A DNA stretch of 5,245 bases, taken from NCBI GenBank assembly GCA_011371325.1, contig DRQV01000042.1, forward strand, positions 1 through 5,245. The letters are read 5' to 3'. The position numbers and the translations under genes were made by a program. Of the stretch, positions 1-5,245 are shown piece by piece. Each line of letters starts with the position of its first letter. Position 1 is the first letter of the stretch. The DNA comes from Thioploca sp. GTDB lineage: Bacteria; Pseudomonadota; Gammaproteobacteria; Beggiatoales; Beggiatoaceae. Under the pieces are notes generated by a model. It was not told where the DNA came from. It searched no databases and worked only from the letters and a program-made list of their open reading frames with translations.

Positions 1-533
1 ACATGATTCCTTATACAATAATCATTTTTGGTAGCAGTATTCCAATCAGTAGTTCTTTTCAATTTTTGTTTAAAATAAACATTCATCTGAATGACTATTC
101 CTACTAAATTTGCTTCAATAAATAATTTGGGCAGCCAAACCATTCGTAACTCATTATAATAATCACCACCTGATTCACGCAATGATGGATAATTTTCCAA
201 AAAGAAATGATAAATAAATACTTCAAACTTAGGTGATAACCAAGAACAATAACGAATTGCTAATACTGGGTGTATTCTCTTGGTTTTGCCACGACCTTGT
301 TCCAAAGCATCTACTTGCAAACTTTCACTTTCTGCTAATACTTGCATAAAGAGTTTGATACTTTTTCTCTTTTTGAAAATTCCATAAGTTTTATCTTTGA
401 GTTCACTTGGCTTTACGCTAAATTTTTCAAATGCCAAATCATACAGCTTATCAACCAATGCGTAACCGCCACTCATATGAACTGGAATTATCGTTCCATC
501 ATGAATAGGGTTGATTATTGTTTTTGACTTCAT
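1..533 (-). CDS. KilA-N-like domain protein, C-terminus cut by the window edge
   Basis: The minus strand is open from an ATG at 531-533 to the window edge, giving 177 complete codons with no stop. The protein begins MKSKTIINPIHDG. Residues about 45-115 resemble a KilA-N DNA-binding domain: a basic segment (KTYGIFKKRKSIKLF, 49-63) is followed by the family's signature, HPVLAIRYCSWLSPKF at 88-103, with His88-Pro89, Trp98 and Leu-Ser-Pro-Lys-Phe in the expected order. KilA-N domains are typical of phage and large DNA-virus proteins and of bacterial accessory genes, where they are thought to bind DNA. The segment after residue 120 (about 160-177 reads RTTDWNTATKNDYCIRN) is not assigned; a second domain may lie beyond the edge. 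The start has only a weak ribosome site (GGTAA, 541-545, 7 nt upstream). The next in-frame ATG (codon 20) has none. Coding is clear from amino-acid composition; the domain call is by motif recognition only. Confidence 0.68.
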   Translation of the reverse strand, partial: MKSKTIINPIHDGTIIPVHMSGGYALVDKLYDLAFEKFSVKPSELKDKTYGIFKKRKSIKLFMQVLAESESLQVDALEQGRGKTKRIHPVLAIRYCSWLSPKFEVFIYHFFLENYPSLRESGGDYYNELRMVWLPKLFIEANLVGIVIQMNVYFKQKLKRTTDWNTATKNDYCIRNH

Positions 534-896
534 AAAAATATTACCATTTTTAACGATTAAAAGATATGTAATATAATACAATATTAACTGTAAATTGATA
601 CAGTGAAATAATGGTGTTATATTATATCGTTTTCAAATGATATTTTATAATATAGTAAATTACTATTATTTTAGATTTAAATATATATATATAAATACTG
701 TTTTAATGGTGAATTAATACCCAAATTAATAATAGTATATTTTTTCATTGTAATATGTATTTTATAACTATTTCCAACCATCATTAATTACTTTTAATAT
801 CAGTTATTTAACTTATATTATTTATTTGCTGTAAACTATTTATCTACAATTATGAATTTACAATTACCATCGGTTAGTAGCTATAATATTTACAAT
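534..896. other. AT-rich intergenic stretch without a supported gene
   Basis: This stretch is overwhelmingly A/T, with stops in all frames and no frame showing protein-like composition. It contains an (AT)6 run at 681-692. It must hold the promoter of the KilA-N-like gene, which reads leftward. A minus-strand TATAAT is present at 621-626, but no matching -35 lies at a suitable distance, and such hexamers are expected by chance in sequence this AT-rich, so no promoter is called. Confidence 0.6.
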
Positions 897-986
897 TAAA
901 CGTTTAGATGCCCATACTGAGTGTACACCGGTCGTTGAATCGGACATTTTACGTCCTTGTCTAGTACCGATTAACATAAGCGTTAG
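897..986. other. Compositionally distinct ~90-bp island with palindromes
   Basis: This patch is visibly richer in G and C than the DNA on both sides. It holds three short perfect palindromes: TAAACGTTTA at 897-906, GTGTACAC at 921-928 and ACCGGT at 927-932. On the minus strand, 942-956 can form a 6-bp RNA hairpin with an AAA loop (GGACGT-AAA-ATGTCC, one G-U pair). The two ends are loosely inverted: TAAACGTTTAgATG on the left, and TAACGCTTATG when the right end is read in reverse. Both strands are open across it as short peptides (minus strand LIGTRQGRKMSDSTTGVHSV), but there is no ribosome site or full-length gene. A remnant end of a mobile element or a small structured element would both fit; neither is shown. 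Confidence 0.4.
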
Positions 987-1047
987 TTTTTATTCAAAAT
1001 CGAGTATTTAAATGAAATTATTAAAATCTTCAAATCTCAGAGTCTTT

Positions 1048-1097
1048 AAAAAAATATCCACCCTGCCATATTGCTGTTGCTTATTTGGGGTGAGATA
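1048..1097 (-). terminator. Probable intrinsic terminator of the RND gene
   Basis: Read on the minus strand, TATCTCACCC (1088-1097) pairs with GGGTGGATA (1055-1063). This gives a 9-bp stem with one bulged base and a 24-nt loop, followed at once by seven T residues (1048-1054). It lies about 117 nt beyond the RND stop codon and has the correct orientation for that gene. The long loop and bulge make the hairpin only moderately stable, so the call is tentative. Confidence 0.42.
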
Positions 1098-1168
1098 TGG
1101 TTTTATAAAAATGGAGTGATTTACAGAGTTCATCAGAGAAATACAAAAATTAAGCACGTAACTCGTAA

Positions 1169-1194
1169 GGTGTATAAGTGGAACGTCATACACC
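1169..1194. other. Small perfect inverted repeat in the RND 3' region
   Basis: GGTGTAT (1169-1175) and ATACACC (1188-1194) are a perfect 7-bp inverted repeat around a 12-nt loop, starting 20 nt after the RND stop codon. No T-run follows on the minus strand, so it is not a classic terminator. It could fold in the RND mRNA as a 3' stabilising stem, or it may be coincidental. Position and symmetry are seen; function is a guess. Confidence 0.3.
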
Positions 1195-1214
1195 AAAATT
1201 AGTTTGTAGGTTGC

Positions 1215-4200
1215 TCAGCTATTCCCATCACTCAACCTAACAAACCCAATATCTTCCATAATAGCATACATGGAAGGCAATACCAGCATTATTAAAATTG
1301 TAGATGTCACCATACCAAATACGATGCTAGTTACCAAAGGTACTAAAATCAAGGCTTGGGAACTAGTTTCAAACAGCAATGGAGTCATGCCAGCAATGGT
1401 GGTGACTGAGGTGAGGAAAATAGCTCGAAACCGGTCATGTACCGCTTGTTTGGCAGCAGTGTGTAAGACCATGCCATCTGCAACGTGATATTTTACGAAT
1501 TCTACCAATAAGATAGAGTCATTGACGACCACTCCTGCTAATGAAACAAAGCCAATCATGCTGGGCATAGTGAAGTCTAATCCCATAATAAAATGCCCCC
1601 AAATTGCCCCAATGAGAGCAAGCGGAATATTAATCATGACTAAAAGTGGTTCACGGTAATTACGAAATTGCAGACTTAGTAACAGAAAGACAGCAAATGC
1701 CCCTAAACCAAAGCCAGTCAGGATAGATATTTTAGTTTCCGTACCATTTTCAACTTCACCTTTTAGAGCAAAACTAACATTAGGATAGCGTTGTTGCAGG
1801 GTATTTAAAAAATTTACTTCCAGCCCTTTGATTACTTCTGAAGTATTGGCAATTTTAGCATCTACATCCCCATAAATATTAACTGTGCGTAAATGGTTGA
1901 CATGACCGATTCGAGCAAATTCACGAGTTTCGGTGATGATGGCAATACTGGTTAATGGGATTGGCTGCCCAGTTTTAGAAAACACGGTTAAATTGTCAAA
2001 ATCATCTAATTCCTGACCAAGTTTTCGATCTAATTTAGCAACTATTTCATAGGCTTCTCGTCCATGATAAATTTCACTTATTTTAATTTCCTGATAAGCT
2101 GATCGTAATTGGAGAGCAATACTACGGGAATCAATGCCAGCAGCTAATGCTCCGGGTTTAAGTTTAATACTATATTGGGGTTTTCCCGGTCGTAAATCAT
2201 CCAGCAAATTATTGACTCCAGCATAACCTCTGAGCCAATTCTGTACTTCCCAAGAGGCTTTGGAAAGCTGTTGTAAACTCTCTCCACTAAGGCGAATATG
2301 AATTGCCCGTCCAGCCGGACCAACTTTAGGTTCTTTGTACTGAATATTGACTACATTAGGCAATTCTCTGGTATTTTGCTTCCAATGTTGCACCAATTCG
2401 CTAATTCTGATATTGCGTTTTTCTGTGTTAAGTAAATCGATGCTCAAAGTTGCTAAATGTGAACCATTTTCTGGTACATCTCCATGTTTACCATAAGAGA
2501 CTTGAATGTTTTTAACTAGCTTTTCTGCTTGACTAAGAGCTTGATTAGTTTTCTCCAGAGAGTCGAGCAAAATTCCTACTACTCGCTCAGTTTCCGCTAA
2601 TGGTGTACCTTGGGGTAATAATATCCTAGCTTCAAAATTATTACCTTCTAAATCTGGAAAGGCTTTGAACTTAATCGTGCCAGTCGCAATCAGGCCGATG
2701 GATAAAATTAACATTGCCAAAGCGATACCAACCGTGATGTAACGAAACTGCATTGCTATTGTAGTGAGATTTCCAACCAGATGGCGAAATTTATTAAAAC
2801 CCGCTTCAAAATATTGTCGCCATTTAGGTGTTTCTTGCTGATGAGTATGTTCCAATGAATGTTTTAGATGGTGGGGTAATACTAAAAATGCTTCTAGTAA
2901 ACTTATGCTCAAGACAGAGAGCAATACCACTGGCAATACACCTAATACCTGTCCCATATCCCCTTTCATCATCAATAAGCTACCGAATAAAAAAGCTGAA
3001 GTTAGGAAGGAGGACACGACTCCACGCAAAACTTTGTTAGTTCCATCTATAGTGGCATCTAATGGGGATTTACCTTTACGATATTCGTGGTCAATGCTTT
3101 CTGACAGCACGATGGCATCATCCATTAAAATTCCGATTGCCATGAGCAAAGCAACCATTGATATCATATTGATACTTACGCCAAATACCACCATTAGAGC
3201 TAATCCGCCTAAAAAAGAGGTGGGTAAACCTAAAGCAATCCAGAAAGTGTAACGCCATGAAAAAAATAGAAATAATACCAACATAGCTAAAATTAACCCC
3301 TGCCAACCATTTTTTAAGATTAATTGTAAACGGTCTTCTATTGATGTTGACATATTATTGACTACGGTAAGATGAGTTCCAGTGGGCAGAATTTTATTTT
3401 CTTGTTCCACAAAAGCAGTTATTGCATCAGCAATTTTTAAAGTATCATCAATAGTATTTTTACTTATTCTTAGTAGAGCTGCTAGTTTGCCATCTAGTTC
3501 AATTCGCTCTTCTGGTTTTTCAAATTTATCTATAATTTTGGCAATATCTCCCAGTCTGATTTCTCCACCATCATGAGTATTAATAATCACTAAACTAGCT
3601 AATTCATCGGCTGTTTTTCTAACATTATCAAAGCTGATTTGATAAGATGTTTCTTTAGTTTCCAAAGTTCCAACCGGTAATTCTAAGGCTTGGGCTGCAA
3701 TTAAATTGGCAATATCTTGGACACTGAGATTATATTTTTTCTGGGTATCAGGTTGAATTAATACTTGCAATTGATGGGTAGAAAAACCGTCCATGACAAC
3801 TATCGGAATTTGTGGCATGGCTAACAAGCGATCCCGATAATATTCTGCTAAAGCTTTTAGCTCACTGGGAGTTAGCTTATCAGCAGTGATAGCAATATTG
3901 GCAACCGCATTTACCCGTCCTAATTGTTTGATTACTGGGTCTTCAATATTATCTGGAAAGTTTTGAATTGCATCAATTGCCGTTTTAATATCATCGGTAA
4001 ACTCACGCATATTACCAGCTTCCTGCATTTCCAGAGTGAAAATACCGATATTATCCCGAGCATCACATTGCTGTTCTTTCAGAAAGCTAATTCCATCAGT
4101 GGCATCTTCCAGAGGATTGCAAATACCGCTCTCAACATCGGCTGGATTAGCTCCGGGATAAACTACTGTAACTTGGACTTTACTGGGTTTAAGTTGTGGA

Positions 4201-4304
4201 AAAGATTCTTTATTTAATCTAGTTAATGAAGCAAAACCTAATGCGATAATAGCCATCATTAAGATATTGCTGATGGTTGGATGAGAAGCAAAATAACGAA
4301 TCAT
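1215..4304 (-). CDS. RND-family efflux permease, AcrB/HAE1-like, inner membrane
   Basis: This is the 1029-residue permease of a resistance-nodulation-division pump, close to the family's usual length (AcrB is 1049). Such proteins form inner-membrane trimers that use proton influx to export hydrophobic or amphipathic compounds through a fusion protein and an outer-membrane channel. The layout is complete: TM1 at about 12-30, a periplasmic porter loop at 31-333, TM2-TM6 at about 334-476, TM7 at about 521-541, a second porter loop at 542-858, and TM8-TM12 at about 859-1010. The TM4 proton-relay pair is present as GILMDDAIV, Asp395-Asp396 (AcrB Asp407/408). Arg958 and Thr965 match AcrB Arg971 and Thr978. 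The AcrB Lys940 position, in SLAGVVVNDSILLVEF, is Asn928, so the relay is not canonical. The ATG has GGAG 7 nt upstream, and an in-frame TGA lies just before it, fixing the start. No fusion-protein or channel gene adjoins it. The substrate cannot be told from sequence. Confidence 0.96.
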   Translation of the reverse strand: MIRYFASHPTISNILMMAIIALGFASLTRLNKESFPQLKPSKVQVTVVYPGANPADVESGICNPLEDATDGISFLKEQQCDARDNIGIFTLEMQEAGNMREFTDDIKTAIDAIQNFPDNIEDPVIKQLGRVNAVANIAITADKLTPSELKALAEYYRDRLLAMPQIPIVVMDGFSTHQLQVLIQPDTQKKYNLSVQDIANLIAAQALELPVGTLETKETSYQISFDNVRKTADELASLVIINTHDGGEIRLGDIAKIIDKFEKPEERIELDGKLAALLRISKNTIDDTLKIADAITAFVEQENKILPTGTHLTVVNNMSTSIEDRLQLILKNGWQGLILAMLVLFLFFSWRYTFWIALGLPTSFLGGLALMVVFGVSINMISMVALLMAIGILMDDAIVLSESIDHEYRKGKSPLDATIDGTNKVLRGVVSSFLTSAFLFGSLLMMKGDMGQVLGVLPVVLLSVLSISLLEAFLVLPHHLKHSLEHTHQQETPKWRQYFEAGFNKFRHLVGNLTTIAMQFRYITVGIALAMLILSIGLIATGTIKFKAFPDLEGNNFEARILLPQGTPLAETERVVGILLDSLEKTNQALSQAEKLVKNIQVSYGKHGDVPENGSHLATLSIDLLNTEKRNIRISELVQHWKQNTRELPNVVNIQYKEPKVGPAGRAIHIRLSGESLQQLSKASWEVQNWLRGYAGVNNLLDDLRPGKPQYSIKLKPGALAAGIDSRSIALQLRSAYQEIKISEIYHGREAYEIVAKLDRKLGQELDDFDNLTVFSKTGQPIPLTSIAIITETREFARIGHVNHLRTVNIYGDVDAKIANTSEVIKGLEVNFLNTLQQRYPNVSFALKGEVENGTETKISILTGFGLGAFAVFLLLSLQFRNYREPLLVMINIPLALIGAIWGHFIMGLDFTMPSMIGFVSLAGVVVNDSILLVEFVKYHVADGMVLHTAAKQAVHDRFRAIFLTSVTTIAGMTPLLFETSSQALILVPLVTSIVFGMVTSTILIMLVLPSMYAIMEDIGFVRLSDGNS

Positions 4305-4311
4305 TTGGCAA

Positions 4312-4315
4312 CTCC
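4312..4315 (-). promoter_or_regulatory. Shine-Dalgarno of the RND gene
   Basis: GGAG on the minus strand is spaced 7 nt (TTGCCAA) from the ATG at 4302-4304. This is the best ribosome site in the window and supports the RND start. No -10/-35 pair upstream is convincing in this AT-rich leader. Confidence 0.75.
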
Positions 4316-4374
4316 AATATATTCAGGGTGTATTTGCATCATTTTTTATTTAATAATAAGTTGTATTTAATTGT

Positions 4375-4470
4375 CTGAATCAGGATTCACAGGATAAAAC
4401 CAATAATCAATCCATGAAGTTGGGTTTTTTAATCTTGAAAATCCTTTAATCTTGTGAATCCTGATTCTGA
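4375..4470. repeat. Imperfect inverted repeat with an internal 17-bp direct repeat, upstream of the RND gene
   Basis: The left arm at 4377-4399 (GAATCAGGATTCACAGGAT plus AAAA) and the right arm at 4445-4467, read in reverse, match at 21 of 23 positions, including 15 identical bases in a row. The spacer is 45 nt. Just inside and overlapping the right arm, AATCTTGAAAATCCT (4431-4445) recurs with a 17-bp offset as AATCTTGTGAATCCT (4448-4462), matching 13 of 15. The words 'aatcctgtgaatcctgattc' are, from memory, typical of short dispersed repeats in Beggiatoa-like and some other bacterial genomes; that is recollection, not a search. The element lies 71-166 nt upstream of the RND start, inside its likely promoter or leader region, and could form a large hairpin in either strand's RNA. 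Confidence 0.7.
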
Positions 4471-4594
4471 TATTGGATTGACATACAAAAGAATAGCACC
4501 TCAACTAAACATGTTTATTTAATAAGTATTCATACAACCTAAACCAGAAGTATTTTTAACTTTTCTTCGATAGTTTAAAATAATTACATATTTA

Positions 4595-4758
4595 TCAAAA
4601 AAAAGAACGCTGAGTAATATGATCTATAGCTATTTCTGCTGTTCCATCTATGCTAGATGTTGCCAAATAAATATATTTCAGGACGCATAGCAGATAAATG
4701 ATAATTTTCACTAGGAATTAATTGAAAAATATTTTGTAACTCTTTCTCTTTCTAGCAT
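4595..4758 (-). pseudogene. Decayed small gene, needs two frameshifts to read
   Basis: An ATG at 4756-4758 has a good ribosome site (GGAAG at 4763-4767, 4 nt spacing). In its own frame it stops after 15 codons. A one-base shift near 4744-4750 (run AGAGAAAGAG) gives MLERE joined to KELQNIFQLIPSENYHLSAM and RPEIYLFGN, which stops at 4653-4655. A second shift near 4660 continues as TSSIDGTAEIAIDHITQRSF and ends at the TGA at 4595-4597, beside a run of eight T residues. A further slip in that run would extend reading to the TAA at 4519-4521. The joined peptide looks protein-like, and the start is only 21 nt after the stop of the preceding decayed gene, as in a two-gene operon. I do not recognise the family. 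Some of the reading could be chance in AT-rich DNA, or the shifts could be homopolymer sequencing errors. Confidence 0.4.
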
Positions 4759-4762
4759 ATTT

Positions 4763-4767
4763 CTTCC
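4763..4767 (-). promoter_or_regulatory. Ribosome site of the decayed small gene
   Basis: GGAAG on the minus strand lies 4 nt before the ATG at 4756-4758. It is the main reason for treating the second decayed frame as a separate gene rather than a continuation of the one ending at 4780. Confidence 0.4.
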
Positions 4768-4779
4768 GTAATAAATGTA

Positions 4780-5110
4780 TTAAACTACACCACCAAACGG
4801 GTTAGCATTGTTAAAAATAGTTTCTAATAATTTGACTGTAAACAGAGTATCTCTTTCAGCTCCTAACTTTGAACAATCATAAATTAAATCACCATAATAG
4901 TCAATAAGATAGGTTAAAATAAATATTTTGTCAAACAACCCTTTTACTTTGTTAGCTTTTTTGAATATTGGATAACCATTTTCGCTTAGTTTTTCAACTA
5001 ATTGGTTCCTACCTTTTAAAAATGAATTGATAGTAGGTTTTGGCGTAATTAGCTAATAAATAATATTGTCCTTTGTTGATGGAACTGTTTCCGTTTCCAC
5101 CAAAAAAGAC
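4780..5110 (-). pseudogene. Frameshifted, 5'-truncated gene of unknown function
   Basis: Two minus-strand open frames abut. The first, 5110 to 5009, reads VFFGGNGNSSINKGQYYLLA then NYAKTYYQFIFKR and stops. The second, open from 5052 to the TAA at 4780-4782, contains about 90 codons without any methionine. Removing one A from the AAAA run just before 5012 joins them as QFIFKGRNQLVEKLSENGY, continuing through KANKVKGLFDKIFILTYLID and ending NANPFGGVV. The joined protein is at least 110 residues, soluble, helical and Lys/Tyr-rich in appearance, with typical coding composition. A TAG at 5111-5113 precedes it and no start codon is present, so the 5' end is missing or mutated. There is no recognisable domain. 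It lies 21 nt upstream of a second decayed gene, suggesting a former operon transcribed toward the RND gene. The frameshift could be real decay or a homopolymer sequencing error. Confidence 0.55.
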
Positions 5111-5245
5111 CTAATCAAGCATTTTAAAGTTACACCTCGCAAGCTCAACTATTTTCTGCAAAAATCACGTGATGAAATCATGCCAATCAAACTTGAACGA
5201 ACTACGATTCATGCTATTGGTTCCACAGCTCCAACTATGAATGGT
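5066..5245 (+). CDS. Partial open frame of unknown function, runs off the right edge
   Basis: The plus strand is open from just after TAA-TAA at 5054-5059 to the window end. If counted from the TTG at 5066-5068 it gives 60 codons. Residues about 12-34 (TKKDLIKHFKVTPRKLNYFL) look like a helix-turn-helix: a Leu-Ile/Phe helix, a short turn with Val-Thr-Pro, then a basic helix ending Leu-Asn-Tyr-Phe-Leu. The rest reads KSRDEIMPIKLERTTIHAIG and STAPTMNG. There is no ATG before codon 39 (5180-5182) and no ribosome site at the TTG, so the real N-terminus is uncertain. The frame may be a 5'-truncated fragment beginning near 5108, because the first 14 codons lie antisense to the decayed minus-strand gene. 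Codons such as CTC, CGC, CTG and AAG are more frequent here than in the neighbours. The family is not recognised; the helix-turn-helix idea is inference only. Confidence 0.38.
   Translation, partial: MSFVDGTVSVSTKKDLIKHFKVTPRKLNYFLQKSRDEIMPIKLERTTIHAIGSTAPTMNG

Noticed and set aside
342..527. 61-codon plus-strand open frame
   Set aside because: It is antisense to the KilA-N-like gene, whose frame is longer, has a domain motif and reads off the edge.
621..626. Minus-strand TATAAT as the KilA-N gene promoter
   Set aside because: No -35-like hexamer lies 16-18 bp upstream, and TATAAT-like words are frequent by chance here.
681..692. (AT)6 run as a possible replication or regulatory element
   Set aside because: A short dinucleotide run in a stretch this AT-rich is expected; there are no iterons, DnaA boxes or partner genes nearby.
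1008..1196. 62-codon minus-strand open frame just after the RND stop (MVYDVPLIHLTS...)
   Set aside because: It has no good ribosome site and no recognisable motif, and it runs through the probable terminator hairpin and T-run. Its composition is as expected for chance in AT-rich DNA.
2828..3252. Plus-strand open frames of 70 and 115 codons inside the RND region
   Set aside because: They are antisense shadows of the conserved RND coding sequence with no motif of their own. The same holds for the frames at 1270-1488, 3382-3576 and 3924-4217, and for the minus-strand frame at 3118-3306.
4431..4462. Two 15-bp direct repeats as a possible CRISPR or iteron array
   Set aside because: There are only two imperfect units offset by 17 bp, with no real spacer and no cas or rep gene; they are part of the inverted-repeat element.
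4400..4481. Extra inverted pairs CCAATA/TATTGG and TCAATCC/GGATTGA near the repeat
   Set aside because: They are not nested with the main 23-bp arms, are very short, and probably reflect low-complexity sequence.

Overview
The window is AT-rich, chromosome-like bacterial DNA dominated by one intact gene: a 1029-residue inner-membrane RND efflux permease (AcrB/HAE1-like) on the minus strand. RND permeases of this type point to a Gram-negative host. The low GC, the many decayed fragments, and an inverted repeat built from 'GAATCAGGATTCACA' words remind me of large sulfur-oxidising gammaproteobacteria (Beggiatoaceae/Thiotrichales). That placement is an impression only; no marker gene here fixes it.

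Layout, left to right. (1) Positions 1-533, minus strand: the N-terminal 177 residues of a protein with a KilA-N-like domain, running off the left edge. (2) Positions 534-1047: very AT-rich DNA without a credible gene, apart from a compositionally distinct patch of about 90 bp (897-986) with several short palindromes. (3) Positions 1048-1214: the 3' flank of the RND gene, with a hairpin close to the stop codon and a probable intrinsic terminator. (4) Positions 1215-4304: the RND permease with a good Shine-Dalgarno. (5) Positions 4305-4480: its 5' region, carrying an imperfect 23-bp inverted repeat (4377-4399 / 4445-4467). (6) Positions 4519-5110: two adjacent decayed minus-strand genes, each readable only if single-base frameshifts at short homopolymers are allowed. 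(7) Positions about 5066-5245: a plus-strand open frame of unknown function that runs off the right edge and collides head-on with the decayed pair.

The genes do not form an obvious pathway. The pump has no membrane-fusion protein or outer-membrane channel gene on either side within the window, so it looks like an orphan permease. The KilA-N fragment, the broken genes and the dispersed-type repeat suggest an accessory, turnover-prone neighbourhood around a maintained transporter. I found no convincing new multi-gene system. The points most worth checking are the replaced lysine in the pump's TM10 proton-relay position, the hidden frameshifted gene pair, and the 897-986 island.
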